Source: Thelephora terrestris (Eukaryota > Basidiomycota > Agaricomycetes > Thelephorales > Thelephoraceae). Taken from it: DNA of 64,000 nucleotides. The stretch covers positions 682,001 through 746,000 of the forward strand of contig WIUZ02000008.1 in NCBI GenBank assembly GCA_015956445.1, written 5' to 3'. The first letter of the stretch is position 1. The number at the start of each line of letters is the position of its first letter. A model generated the notes under the pieces. The model was given only the letters and a program-made list of their open reading frames with translations. It was not told the origin of the DNA and searched no databases. Shown here piece after piece: positions 33,401 through 46,041 of the stretch. Made by a program: the position numbers and the translations under genes.

Positions 33401-34354
33401 AGGGCACCACGTTGAAAAAACACGTCACCCCAGTACCAGCCATAGTCCTTGACGACGTCGTGAGCTTCAGTCTTTACCCACAGGTTGAACCAAATTAAGG
33501 CTATCCCAGCGAGCCACCTACGAAAAGTCTTAGTCGAAGGAATTCAACTACGACAGGGTCGAAATACCTAGCCACATGCATTCCAAACGAGAGGCCCTCC
33601 GGAATGCGAAAGCAAGCAAACGCGAACATGCAGTACGACAAGAAGTCACTTGGATGTACATTTTATCAGCCAAAAGCTGACACGGGAGGCACGGAGACGT
33701 ACTTGATCAAAATTACATCGACAACCTGTCGGAACAGAAGCCAAGTATTGTACTCGAGAGGCAAATCCTAGCATTTCATTGTAAAGATCTGGTCAGAATC
33801 CGACCGGGGTAGACCTTACGTCGAAAGAATAATCTTTCCCCATCTTCCCGACGAGCTGATTCTTGATCCATTCTCGTACTAAAGGTCGCTTTTCTTGGTC
33901 AAGCCACCCACGACGTTGAACTTCCCGGACGATCCATTTCCGTTTGCTCTGTTTGGTCAAGACCCAGCCTAACCCAGCGTCGTATGCAGCCCTCCAGAAG
34001 ATAAAGTAGCAGAAGAAAAGAGGTTTCGACACCGTTCTCGGCAGCGAAAGAAACAAGATAATCTGGAGTCCAAGCAAAGCGAGATTGAGTATGTCGAAGT
34101 GGGATTTAGGATGCGAGGGGTGGAACAAGGCGCTCAAAACATCGTGGGTGGTCGGAACCTTGAAAACTGGATAAGGGAAGGCTCATCAGTTGACTTGACT
34201 ATGACGGTAGATAATTCTATACATCACCTTCCCCGCCTGGCGTCTTCCCCCAAACTACTTCCTCGTCTTTAAACTTCGGAGAGGGAGGTGGAGAAGATTG
34301 TCGGTGACCAGGACTTTGCCCTCGTCGACGAGTCCTCAAAGAATTCTCTCCCAT
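30419..34354 (-). CDS. CHO2: phosphatidylethanolamine N-methyltransferase
   Basis: Seventeen exons on the minus strand join in frame to 1026 aa: 34228-34354, 33820-34166, 33703-33767, 33648-33568, 33517-33351, 33301-33188, 33139-32324, 32268-32180, 32126-32066, 32012-31946, 31889-31755, 31697-31492, 31435-31360, 31300-31135, 31082-30897, 30846-30783, 30732-30419. Cho2 carries out the first SAM-dependent methylation of phosphatidylethanolamine towards phosphatidylcholine at the ER. Conserved blocks include [76 protein letters not shown], a second methyltransferase-type region with [13 protein letters not shown], then [13 protein letters not shown] and the soluble C-terminal domain ending [20 protein letters not shown] ~110-residue acidic Ser/Thr-rich insert is in exon 7. 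The ATG at 34354 is the first in frame. Confidence 0.95.
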
Positions 34355-34442
34355 GCTTTGCCACGTCTTCGTGGGGGGAGAAAAAGGTCGGGAAAACGCC
34401 AATTGGGGTTTTGTTGTCGAGCGCTAGCCCAATCACGTAAAG

Positions 34443-34457
34443 CTAACCCTAACCCTA
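34443..34457. repeat. two telomere-type CCCTAA units in a divergent promoter
   Basis: CTAACCCTAACCCTA lies in the ~190 bp between the CHO2 start (34354, minus) and the palmitoyltransferase start (34545, plus). Such telobox motifs are bound by TRF/Tbf1-type Myb proteins. Two units are few, so this may be a regulatory site or chance. Confidence 0.5.
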
Positions 34458-34544
34458 CTAGCCCACTGCGCAATCATTGACGCACCCCACCACCACTGGC
34501 TAGCGTTAGCTCGTCGCTCTCCCCCATCTCTCAACCCTTTTCAG

Positions 34545-36289
34545 ATGGCCCAAGGGGTGCCTAATAGGGAGCCTGACGGCGGCGAGGTCTGCTGCGCTGA
34601 TTTCACCAAGGAAATCGAGGAGAAGAGGCACGAACGAAGATCGAAACCACAGCCCTGGATCCTCCTCAAGTTCGCCATACTCCTCACCCTCGGAATCATC
34701 GGCTTTGCCACCTATGTCTACGTCGGCAGGTTCTGTGTTCCGATGCTTGCTCGCAAACCGGGAGCAATGGGAGATCGTGTCTTCGGAAGTAAGCGAGAGT
34801 TCCGGAAGAGACTGACTGGACATTAAAGACTCGGCGTTGACCCTTTTCCGTCACATCACAGTTGTATTCCTCGCTGTGTTTGGTATCTTTTTATTAATGA
34901 TGTTGTGGGCCTACGCAAAGGTATGGTTCGCCACCCTCTCCTGCTATGGCAAACTCTCTTATGCCCTCAGGTGTGTTTGACATCTCCCGGATTTGCAAAA
35001 GATGTGGGTGCTATCATTTCCACCCGTGCGTGCCCTGCCGCGTGTTGATACACGCCTTTTCAGTATGTACAACCTACACCCCGCCCCGAGGATCCCTCGC
35101 GGGACGACGCGCACAACATCGGCGGGTCTCCGTATCACAACCATTCTTCGTCCAGTTCCCCCACACAACCTACTCCGGCACGACCACCCCCTGTTCACCA
35201 CATCACATCTCTATCTTCGAGTGACCATTCGCCTCCCCAGTCAGAAGATACCACCTCTCCCTCTAGAACAAAGGCTACCGGTGAACGACACCTGTCAGGT
35301 CCGGGACGCAGACCCCCCTCCACGCCCGTTTTAGCTCCAGCCTATAGATATTGTGGAAAGGAGGGGTTCGTCAAGCCACTTCGAGCCCATCATTGCAGAG
35401 CTTGCGGAAAGGTCTGTGTAGTCATCGGGGAACTACCACGCGCTGTCACTGACGGTTTCTCTGATAGTGTGTGCTGAAGTATGATCACCACTGCCCTTGT
35501 GAGTGTTTATCGAGCCTGGTTAGAGAATTGCTTGCAGATTTTGGATCCAGGGATTGGCCAGTGCGTGGGTGCTCGGAATCACAGGGTGCGTTGTTAGTGA
35601 GCGGACCGCAATCTCTGGACTGATGTTGTACCCCCGCCAGTTCTTTCTGCAATTTGCGTTCTGGACATTCATGTTCTGCGTCTGGACCTTCTCAAGCCTA
35701 CTCGGGTTCGTCGTACTACCCAGGAATCGCGATAATCTAGATATCCTGATGGCCGTTATCATCGCACTGTACGTGAAGGGGCGCCAGAGAACATGTTGGT
35801 GAAAGTTCACAATCTCGTTCCCCTTAGGTCCGGGTTGTTTGGGGTATTCGGATTCATCATGTCCGGAACACACATTCGCCTCATTCTACTCAACCTGACC
35901 ACGGTCGAACAAATGAAGATTCGAGATATGAAGGATCGCGAGTCCGATACGCTCGCTGACATGTACTCGATGTGTGCGTTTACCAAGAAGCGAAAGATGC
36001 GAGCGCGGTGGGATGAGGAGTGGGGTCGATTAGCGCTCGAAGGAAATATCTGGTGGCTGGGAAGTGGGAGGAAGAATTGGGAGAGCGTGATGGGAAAGTC
36101 GATATGGACTTGGCTTCGTGAGTTATGCGAGTTGATCGTCTTCCTGTCGCTCAATTGACCCATCGTTTGTATACTCAAGTCCCAGTCGGCAAGGCCGAGA
36201 ATGATGGCCTGGATTATCCAATCAACCCGCGGTTTGATAACAAGGGTCGGTGGCGAAGGCGAGCAGAATGGCCAGCGCACCTGAGGTGA
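34545..36289 (+). CDS. DHHC palmitoyltransferase
   Basis: Nine exons: 34545-34788, 34829-34920, 34971-35003, 35064-35411, 35468-35498, 35551-35585, 35641-35768, 35828-36117, 36180-36289; 436 aa, in frame throughout. DHHC enzymes attach palmitate to cysteines of membrane proteins. Two N-terminal membrane spans (ILLKFAILLTLGIIGFATYV and a second around VVFLAVFGIFLLMMLW) lead to TSPGFAKD. A Ser/Pro-rich insert of ~95 residues follows, then the cysteine-rich domain [34 protein letters not shown] with the DHHC intact, then two more spans and a basic/Trp-rich tail. Exons as short as 31-35 nt encode the catalytic core. It is a fungal Pfa-type enzyme; I cannot assign the exact paralog. Confidence 0.93.
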
Positions 36290-38480
36290 CGCCTTGCTAT
36301 ATATACTTCTCGACTTGCCCTGGAGCCCCTGCACTTACCTCCAGACCGGAGATGTGGTTTATTGTTCCCATCTACTATAACACAAGCGACTCCAATTGTA
36401 CATGTTAGCTAATGGATTGTACTATACTTGCTCATGCGCCTTGATTGAACCTGTGGGCACTTACTTCATGACTTGGTACAGTTTCTTGGTCACGTGGAAC
36501 CGTCGAAATCGATTCGACAAAACGCATGACTCATTCGCGGGCCGTTGTCATGAAGAGAACGAGAGTGGTGACAAGGGCGAGTACGGCCGGAGAGTTGGTC
36601 GAGTACCATGGAGACATGATCACCGTGCTCAGTTGGACCAAAGAGGCTTTTGAATTCATTAGCCGGGCGGTCAATCTGAATCTGCCTAAATTGACGTGAT
36701 GTTACTTATGAGGAATTCGTTCTCACCTGTCAATCTTTGGCGTCGGCCCCCCATCGGGGTCTGGAACACGCCCTGGCGATTGTGCCATTCGGAACGCCTC
36801 CCCGATGAGAAAAATCTGACGAGAGAGACCAGGTTGGTTTCCCACTGATTTCCAGAGCTACGTTTCGTCTGTAACGATGCCTGAAATCTTTACGTGAGGA
36901 TTATGAGCGGCGCCTTATCGGGTATCGTGATGGTGATGCGGGGGGATGAATTATGGACAGGCCCTTCGGAGGGCACTTCTGATTCCACTTGCGTCGCCGT
37001 GCACCACATGCTTGCGACGTGGAAGCTCGACAACCGAAGTCACAGGAACTTGCTATGCCGGAATTCGTGAACCCGTGGTTCCCTCGTCGGTTCGGCAAGG
37101 CGGCTGCCGTTGGGAATAGAAGGAAATGATGATTCTCGGCGGGGAGGTTGTACGTGGGCTTACACACGTACCAAAGGCGTTCCCATGTCATTCACGACAT
37201 TTGGTCTCGAATTGGAAACCGCCCTATCTCGTTGTTGTTGGACACCTTTGTTCTCGTTCTCAATCTTCCTGTCAGCGTGCGCCGATCGTGGGTCCTGAAC
37301 CAAGCTTTACGGACGTTAAGGGAACTGGAAGTGCAAGTCAAGTCAATAGCGGAGATATGGAAGGGAGTTGGCTTCGCCTATCTTTCAAGGATTCCTTTCT
37401 CTGGGCAACTGTACGTTTCCTCGACGGCAGATGGGACCATATTGGGGGATCTAGCCGACTGACGGAATCGCCGTGCGGGGAACCATCCTCTCGGACCACA
37501 CAGATATCTCCTCCAGACCAGGTAAAGACTCGCCTGTGCTGTTACGACATAGCGTTTGACAGTGTGTGACGATCGTGTTCTCAGACGGGGAGGTCTCACT
37601 TACGACTGGCAGAAGCCGTAATCTTATCCACATGGAGAGCTCTACCGTCTCGACATCCCGAGATTTCGCAATGGCACGGAGTCGGCTCCCGAGACTGCCG
37701 TATTCACATGGGCGCCGTCTCCCATGTGATCGATGAAGTATTGGAGGCTGGAATGGACCGCTGGAGGCTCTCGTTTCACCCCCCGGAAGCAGACGGTGAA
37801 CTGGGAGGGAGGAGGCGAAAGGGTCCGATGGATTCATTCCTTTGAACGGTTCAGCCGACTCAGCATTGACACCGACGTTCGGCGTGGGCGACGGAGGAAC
37901 AGTGGGCCATTGAACGGATACAATAAACGTGGATCTTGGGAGAAAGTTGGTGAGAATGGAACAAGTGAGTCGTATTCCTGTGTGAGTGATCGGGCAGATG
38001 GTGGGTTGCCGTTTCCGTTCCTTGGATGAAGATGGACAAGTGTTGCGGTGTGCCCCGATCAGGAACGAGAGGAGGTGTACGAGATTGTGATTGACACATA
38101 TCAGGGGAACAAAGTCCCCGGACACGGTTCCATAACTGATCTGGACAAAAGTCGACGGAAGTATAAAGGGAAGGGGGCCGGTCACGTGGTCAAATTTGAA
38201 ATTCGGACGGAAGGGGATCAGTGACATGGGGACATTTACTCAACTCAGGACCCAAATCGGTTTTGATCGTCCTAGGTCATCAACGCGACGAGAGGAAAAA
38301 AGAAGAGAAGTCAACCGCAAGCGCTGGTATCTCGATCGTTTACGGTTTAGCCCGGCCGAACCGGGTTTGGCCAAATCAAGAATTCGAGAAGGTACGTTTA
38401 CAAGATGCGAAACCGGAGCACGTGGGAATTTCATAAAGGCTGGAACACAGTTCAGGTTCACAGCTCTGGGTCAGATCGTC
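36290..38480. other. intergenic, no confident gene
   Basis: A 258-codon minus-strand ORF (37451-38227) and plus-strand ORFs at 37126-37569 and 37148-37462 overlap in conflicting frames. None has a motif, signal peptide or splice pattern I can support. The right end has a TATA box (ATATAAATA from 38481). Confidence 0.4.
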
Positions 38481-38563
38481 ATATAAATAAGCGCAAGGCC
38501 GCTCTCACCTGCACGATTCCACCTCTGCCCCCCCACGCTGATCGCGCGATTCATCATCTGACC

Positions 38564-39274
38564 ATGGCCACCGTCGCACCACCACAACGCCCGTCCAGTC
38601 GAGACGCAGGTCTCCATCTCATCCGTGAGCTAAACCTCAACGGCGAGCGACAATTTGGCTTCCCGACTCCGTTCACCGGCCACGAGCTTATGGAGATGTG
38701 GCCCGCCCTCGCCCCTCAGATGCCCGATCTCCGCAGTTCGACTTACTTCCGCTCTCAAGAACGGGCCTTCTTCTCTCGAGAAAACTCGTTTTTCCGATTC
38801 CGAGTCCCAATCGATATCGATGCACCCTACACTCAGGGTGGTTCGATAAAGCAGGAAAAGGGTAAGGCTCGAGCTGAGCCTCCACAGCTTTCCGTTATCC
38901 CACGCCCGCATCATCAGCAACAACATCAGCCGCCATTGCGACAACCCTCACCTTCTTCATCATGGACCATTTCCCCTCCATCTCAACATCAGTCACCCAC
39001 TGAGCGACGGAGAACGCATGCTCCACCACAATCGCAGAAACTTCATCGTTCGCAAACGATTCCGATTAACCCCCTCCCTGTTTCCGCCGGCCCGACGAAT
39101 AACCACCACACAGGCCAATATCAGTTGGCGGGACATCATTCACAATACCCATATCCACCGCCCGAACTTAGACACAAATCACCAACCATCATCGAAGACG
39201 ATGCCTGGCGACGCCCTACGCCCTATTCTGAGCGAAGGAGAGCCGGGAAAGCCCCGAGGAGGAAATGTGATTAG
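38564..39274 (+). CDS. disordered hypothetical protein, 236 aa
   Basis: A single exon from the ATG at 38564 (CTGACCATGGCC), with a TATA box about 80 bp upstream (38481-38490). The frame is open further upstream but that part is likely 5' UTR. Residues ~10-75 look structured (LHLIRELNLNGERQFGFP, then ELMEMWPALAPQM and a Phe/Arg-rich stretch). The remainder is rich in Pro, Gln, His and Ser and ends with a basic RRAGKAPRRK cluster. The family is not recognised. The good start context, TATA and 5' structured block make it a likely real gene. Confidence 0.55.
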   Translation: MATVAPPQRPSSRDAGLHLIRELNLNGERQFGFPTPFTGHELMEMWPALAPQMPDLRSSTYFRSQERAFFSRENSFFRFRVPIDIDAPYTQGGSIKQEKGKARAEPPQLSVIPRPHHQQQHQPPLRQPSPSSSWTISPPSQHQSPTERRRTHAPPQSQKLHRSQTIPINPLPVSAGPTNNHHTGQYQLAGHHSQYPYPPPELRHKSPTIIEDDAWRRPTPYSERRRAGKAPRRKCD

Positions 39275-42200
39275 CATGTATATCTCTCCCCTTCTTTTCC
39301 GCGGAGCGTGCTTCTCCTCTTTGCATTCTTTCACCTTTTTTCCTTCTCCCCTCCATTTTGTAAAATCACATCACACCTTGCACCTGTTACCATCATCCTC
39401 GCGCTGATTCGTCGATGCTCCCTTCCGTTGCATTTCCTCGTTCATGATTTTTTTTGCTGTCTCCGCACTTTTCCGTGTTGATTATCGATTACGCTATGAA
39501 AAATGAATTGTGATTGCCTGCACCGCCTTACAGAGCACTGTGACAAACGCTGACCAGTTTCAAAGGTCAGGGGGGTGGCACTTGATTCATTTCGGAATGC
39601 GGCGCGCGAGATGTATGTGAATTGACGAGGTTGTAAAACTCGGAGTATCCGAAGTACCGCTGGTGTTCTGTTTGGATGGCGCTTATAGTGAGGAGCGAGG
39701 GAAATGTATTCTTCGGATCGATCATGATCGATAGGGAGGAACGGGCGCGTCCGTACTTGGTTCGCGATTTCCAAACTCCTTCCAGGGACGAGAAGCTACC
39801 AAAAATTGCTCCGCTCCTCGGGCCACTATTCCCAAATGGGGATTCCGTTCACTTTCACGTCCTGAGGATGTGCGTAAGTACACATGCGATCGTAACGGAG
39901 ACTAACTTCAACGGGGCCAATTAAAATCGCTGTTCGTGGCCAGAGAGGATCGGGTGCCCTCCCTCGTTGACTTCTCGAGAAGGGTGAATAGGTTTCCCCG
40001 TTTGCAAATGAAAGGCAACAAGTTCATTCCCCGAGGTTGGCTTTCGATTCGAACTCTCTTGGATGCCGAGGGAATCCGAACCGCCAAGCTCTGCGGGCCT
40101 TTCTGTGACCGTTCGACAAGGGTGACACATCCACAAGCCTGCCTTTTTACGCTGGGACTGCGGAGAGGAGAAAGTTAAAGCCTTCACAGAACTTCACGCG
40201 CGTGTTCGAACTCGGGAGCCATCCTGGTTCCCGAGTCTAACGTCATCCGGCGAGATATAGATCATCTCCGCTCGTGTTGAACCAAAACCGTGTGCAGCAT
40301 TCGGCCATCTCCACCTCCACCCGACCCAAAAACGAGGACGATGACGCAGTTCGCTCAACGTGTTTCCCTCATGTGATATGTGTGATATCTACTGTTTTAA
40401 ATTGAATCCGACATATCGCGCCTCCGTGTCGGTGCGGAGAAAAAGAACAATAATAAGTTCCCGAAATGGAACAATCCTGGGAGCGAAAACGCGGGAGACA
40501 ACGGGGAATCGTTAGAAAACGTTGAAACCTCGAGGCCGCACTTTCGGAAGTCCAAGTTCCGTTCTGACACTGTTTTCGGGAACGTCGACGACTTCGGACC
40601 GTCTCATGAATCTTTGCGATCAGGCTTATCAGCCAACTCGGTGATCATGGTCACGACCACCAACACGGCTACTGCTCTCCCGCAGCCGACTCCGAACTTT
40701 AATTTCAGTGTTCTCTTCGTGTCGTACGACCCCAGCTCCACGAGTTCGAGATTGACGCTTTCTCGTTCGGTCCAACAACTCGGGTCGTGCATACGTAGAG
40801 TGCGTGGGACAGGTGATTTCCGTCCGGTTATCACCATCAGCGATCGATGCAGATTGTTCTCATGAATACGATGATGTATTGATTTATGGTGCGACCCTGT
40901 AGTACATGTACATGCCCCCGGGTCACAGGATTAGGGCGATAGACAGGACGGCTCAGAGGTTTTTGGTGGTGATGACAGGTGTACACGGCCCTGGTACATC
41001 TCACTCTGGCACAGGACTTCGTTGACTCACGTCCGAGAAACGGGGCCCTAAGAGCCACAAACAGACCAAAGATGACCGTCACTCTGATCCTGATCAGTGG
41101 TCACCACAATCACCCATCAGACTCATCCCCCCTCGACCCACAGCGCCTTTTAGTTATCGAAATAGTGGCATCGTGAGAGGAAGGGAGGGTGCTCGGTGAG
41201 TGGTTAATACAGTGATACAGCCAATCCGAGCGAATCAATCCAGAACACCCCCCTGAAAAGGTGATTCAGTGTGTACCGCAATAGACTGCGCAGAAGATGC
41301 GGGATCATTCGCCTTTGTGGTTTGTACTCACAAGTTAAGCTGTATACATCTGAACTTCAACCCACGGCCTCTATAACCCTTGCACATACACTCATCATAT
41401 TGAGTGCGAGATCCTCAGGCGGACCATCGAGGGAAATTTCAAATGGCCATCGATATCGAAGCCCCGTGTATGTGGAATACCAGATTGGAGCGCCTCGAGG
41501 GGCTTCATACCAAAAACGAACCCTGGGCACTGGGCAAACCTCGCCCTTCTGTGTTGATTACATCAAGTTACTCACCAGTGAATTCTCCTCTCCTTCGACA
41601 TCCATTCCTCGGCGAGTACTCTGTAGTCTTCTCGAGTCCCGGTGTCAGAGCAATGCGGCCTTAAGTAGGCGAGGAAATCCGAGCGTCTCGCTCTCAAAAT
41701 GGCCGGAACTGGTGGCCCGCAGTGAGCCTGTGGTGGTGGCAATAACAGAAGACACCGGCGACGCCACGAGGAATGTATCACTCCGAGAACTAGGAGGTGA
41801 ATGAGTCCGAACCCATCGTCACATGCGCACGCGCGCCATTTGACTGTATCGATGATGGTCGGCAGTTTCCTTTCAACAGCTTTCCAGGCCGTCAAAAGGT
41901 CATCGGGGACCAAACCGTATTCTGCCACCCGAGTTCTTGGGATGCTTCTGCACGTCAGAGAGCCTATTTCCCAACAGCTCATGATCACGCGCCATGGCCA
42001 CTCGGGCCCTGGGCTCCTAGGATACCAATCAGTATCCTGGATTGGAAAACGGATAATTCTGATAACCGCAGGCTTCGATAGGCTTCGATTCCCAGGGGCC
42101 ATAGGTTAGGATGAATCGCGATGAAATGCTGTGAGGCCCAAAGCGGGCAGAGCGCGCACTCCCTGAGAAAAAACAGTCATTGGAGGTGGGTTTTGATCAA

Positions 42201-42964
42201 ATGAAGTGAAACCCAGAAGCGATCAACGGTTGAGTTATCCGCTCAATGACAAAGATGGCGATTGGGACCGAGGGTCAGGTATACAGACTAAACCGTACCC
42301 GCAAGTTTGAAAATCATCGAGGATAAGCCGAAAGTTTTGCGGCGTGCGCATGGCGAGATCCGGTACTAAAGCAGGAGGAGACAAAGCAGGATAAAGCCGC
42401 TTGAGGTGCCGTAATTTCGCATGCGAAGAGAAGGCATTGAACTTAACTCCGCGAAGTTCATAAGCGGGACGCCCTTCCGGCCCGCTGGGTCTTGACGGAT
42501 TATACCCCGCCTGCTCGTCAGGTTAACGAGAGATCACGACGAGCGAGTAATTGGGAACATATCTTGTTGATAACCGACAAAGGTGATGTGTACGCGAGTC
42601 GCTGCAGTTGGCTCCCGACGACCTCTCCACGAAGTCGCGGAGCACGTAAAGATCGTGAGCCGGACATCGGTGTGGGTGTTCGCAAGAGAGCAAGAAAGGC
42701 CCGTGATGGCAACCGCCGCAGATGCTGGCATCGCGCTTTGACAGTGGCCACTTAAACAAGTGCAGATTTTAAGCATTAAGCATTTTCTTTTGTATTTTCG
42801 TTCGTGCTCCACTGGTGTCCAATGAGAGAAAATCGGGCTTTTATCCTGCGCCGCAGTGGCCGATTCTGGTTCCGTCGCCACGATCCCGTCGATTAACGGC
42901 GACGTGCATACCTTGCTCTCACTCTTCGTCTTGCCCTTACTCCTCCTGTCGCATCTCGTAACAG
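39275..42964. other. long intergenic region, at most weak ORFs
   Basis: The best candidate is a 176-codon ATG ORF on the minus strand (41572-42102), which includes the helical stretch LVPDDLLTAWKAVERKLPTI but no known motif; plus-strand ORF 41271-41804 overlaps it. A 72-codon Thr/Ser-rich ORF starts at 40646 on the plus strand. None is supported by splicing or family features. Confidence 0.35.
40210..40236. repeat. small hairpin
   Basis: ACTCGGGA (40210-40217) and TCCCGAGT (40229-40236) form a perfect 8-bp stem around an 11-nt loop. It is isolated, with no T-run or adjoining gene that would explain it. Confidence 0.5.
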
Positions 42965-44147
42965 ATGGTGAACCGTTCCTCACAATCAAAAACGCCTGAT
43001 TATAACCTTCCGCTCGCTCAACAGTCAAAGAAATCAAAGATAAGTGAAGATCTTATCGCCCAATTCTGTGGCATCACGGGTGCATCGTACGTCCTTCTCG
43101 CCTATTCTCGCTCTCCCGCCTGCCTCGTGAACTCGCATCGTGGTTAACCTTATTCTTGATCCTTCTACAGTGTCAAATCGGCCAAGAAATACCTTGGGGA
43201 CCACAAACGCATCGACAGCGCCATCGACGCATATTACACCGAGGGTGGAGAGAGCTCCTCATCACGGGTGACCCCTAACGCGGTGGCCGATCCCCAGCGA
43301 TTGAACCAGGTGTACGACGTTTACAAAGGTCTGTTCTCAAGGTCCCATCCCCGAATCCCTCTCACCTCACTCGTGCATAGACTCTGATGGGGATGAGATA
43401 ACCGTTGGGGGAGCGTTAAAGTGGTTTGAAGCTTTAGGCGTCGACCCAGAAGACGTCGTCCTCCTCCCCCTCGCTTATGAGCTCAAATCACCTACTGTCG
43501 GCTCTTTTCCTCGAAAACCTTGGATCGACGGATGGAAATCATTAGGTTGCGATTCTATCCCCACCATGAAAGAAGCTCTACCCAGGCTCCGCGACAAACT
43601 CGCAAACAACCGATTGTACTTCACCTCCGTGTACAACTATACCTTCGAGTTTGCCAAGACGGGTGGACAGAGGAGTATCGGCGTGGAAACCGCGATCGCG
43701 TTCTGGGGATTACTGATCCCGCACGGGTTGACTGGACCAGCTCTTGCACATGACTCCGATGAGGGAACGGACGACGACGATGACGACGAACCTATGGGGG
43801 CGGAGGAGGGATGGCAACCGAAGTTTACTGACTGGTGGTTTGAGTTTTTGACCACCAAGGGCGGCAAGGGTGTCAGCAAAGACACATGGGCAATGGTAAG
43901 CTTCAGCCTTGTGCTACCTCTTACCCCTGTAACCGTAAGGCGCACTTCTCTTCGTTCGCAGTTCCTTGACTTTGTCCGGACGATCGACTCCGAGTTCAAG
44001 AATCACGATTACGACGGTTAGTTCGCCCTCTCAGCTGCCCGGTGTAAACGCCTCGTCACTGAAAGGTTTGGTCCAACAGCTGCCTGGCCCTCTTCAATCG
44101 ACGACTTCGTAATGTATGTAAGGAAAGAGAAACTTGGGTTTGCCTAG
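42965..44147 (+). CDS. DCN1: defective-in-cullin-neddylation protein Dcn1
   Basis: Five exons: 42965-43086, 43171-43328, 43381-43895, 43962-44016, 44080-44147; 305 aa. Dcn1 is a scaffold-type E3 that helps Ubc12 transfer Nedd8 onto cullins. The N terminus carries a UBA-like helix region (IAQFCGITGAS-VKSAKKYL). The PONY domain follows: DGDEITVGGALKWFEALGVDPEDVVLLPLAYELK, GWKSLGCDSI, FAKTGGQRSIGVETAIAFW, then FLDFVRTIDSEFKNHDYDGAAWPSSIDDFV, which contains the D-AWP segment typical of the cullin-binding pocket. An acidic insert (DDDDDDE) sits between helices, as in several fungal orthologues. All junctions keep frame. Confidence 0.93.
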
Positions 44148-46041
44148 CCGGCCCGCCGTTCGGTCGGTGGCATTAAATAGATAAACTTGGTGCACTACGA
44201 CCTGTAATCGCGATCTTTTGGCAGTGAAATTCCACTGCTAAGTTTCCGCTTAACCAGGCCTATTTCCTTCCGTAGTTATCTAGTGGAGTGGAAACTTTTT
44301 TGGTCAATCGCAAGTGTTGTAGAGCCTCCACCGGCAGCCCTGCCCTTAACTCACAGTCCTTGGCTTTGCCTGTTCAGTTGCTCATTTTCAGCGTCACACC
44401 TCATGGAAGGAGAAAACCATCTATTGCGCCCACCAACAGACAGGTATCGTCTACGGCAGCAAGGGCGCCGATCCTCTGCTTCCTAATGATACCCGTTCTT
44501 GCGGGGGAGGGAACGAGGGAGGTCGTTGAACTGAACACCTGAGAAATCATGGCATACAGGTAAACCAAGCTGGGGCTCAGAACCGCCGCAGTGTAGGCTG
44601 GAATCCAGCCTCAAATACAGAGCCGGGGGATGCTCTACCGCAGACGGGTATCATTCCTTCAATACTTCTACGATCTAGAATCCCGGCCTTACCTTGGCAG
44701 CCATTATACCTTCAACACGGATTTACACGTCGACCGTGTTGCTTACTCTTATTCTTTCGAGGCAATTCCCCCGGATGAATGTCTTCTTCTACTGGACCGA
44801 CAATGGGAACGAATGTCTACCCCGATCGTCCCATTGATCTCAGACTTAGAGGGTTGTCGCCCACTGGAAGGGGCCTAGTGTGCAACCCACCGGCTACTTA
44901 GCTTCTGCCGTTGGGAGCTGGATGAAGCCAAGTGTATGCTCACTCTCCTTAGCACGGAGATCATTCTGGGTAAGGAACATTTTTTGGGGGGTGGCTTTCC
45001 CGTCTGGTTCAGTCCGTACCCTTACCACCGCCATATGCATGACTGCATCCCATCAGCTACAACCCTGGGCAACACAGCCCTTCGACTTTGTTGAAGGGCG
45101 AACTGGAACACCTCGAAGATCACGCACCGAGTACTACAGCTACCGTTAAGCCGGTGCTACCGGGTTCTCCGAAGGAGACTAGAACCGCAGGTTATTTTTG
45201 CCCTTGTCTAGGGGCGGTTCGCAAAGAAATGGCGTATCGAAAATGGGGCAGCTAGAGAAACTCCTTCGTGGACTTGTGTCCTCAAGAGTAATCGCTGAAG
45301 AAACGTGATCCTCCCATCCCGCCCTCCGTTGACCTGCCGCTTCGACCTTCCCTAGGCAAGTGTGCTCTGTTCACCGGACGGTTGTTTGAGCCAGTCGTCC
45401 CGTTGACCATCGTACGGAATCGTTTGTAGGTCGTACAGGTTATTTCGGAAAAAGCTCCGTGGTTCGTTCGCTTCCGGCACATTTATCGAGCTTTCTCTAC
45501 CCAAGCCCCGTAGGGTCAAGACTCCAGGGCTGAAGCGCCGAAGTTCGACTGCAGATGAGGTCGCGTGGAGGATGTTATGCTGCTGCCTAAAATAATGAAC
45601 ACCCAACGGTAAACGTCGCCTTCTCAAAGCGCAGCGAGGTCTCGTGTCCTTCTCCCGTCCACGGGTCATCGGGCGCCGTCGCTGGAATATATTTTGCCTG
45701 TGTGTGGGCCGGAAACTCTTCAATGACCTCGGCCCGCCCTAAGGACGAGAAGAGATTGTTTGGGCAGCGGTCTATAACCAGGCCCGTATTTTATCGAGTT
45801 TGGGTCGGAGCTTCGGCGCTTCACCGATGTAGTTCCTGGAATATCGGGCTAATTGATTCCGAGCTCAGGCTGGCCGTTGAGGCCTGAGGCTTGGCTGAGG
45901 CTCAGGCTGTGGGCCCTTTATCTAATCACGTGCTGAGACTTAAGGGGATACGTCACTGACGGACACGCTTCAACGATTCTTTACCGTTAACCTCATCCCC
46001 AACCTCCACTTCCACGCCCACTTGCCATCTCAGTTTACACG
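44148..46041. other. intergenic, no confident gene
   Basis: ORFs 44630-44878 (plus) and 45352-45723 (minus) show no recognisable family, splice signals or start context. The right ~100 bases are the presumed promoter of the BAP31-type gene. Confidence 0.4.

Noticed and set aside
34443-34457. Chromosome-end or healed-break telomere tract
   Set aside because: Only about two repeat units lie between two intact conserved genes, far too short for a telomere remnant.
37451-38227. 258-codon minus-strand ORF as a gene
   Set aside because: No domain, signal or splice support, and its composition resembles translated non-coding GC-rich DNA.
41271-42102. Two overlapping antisense ORFs (41271-41804 plus, 41572-42102 minus)
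   Set aside because: They cannot both be real and neither has a recognisable family; kept only as a note in the intergenic entry.
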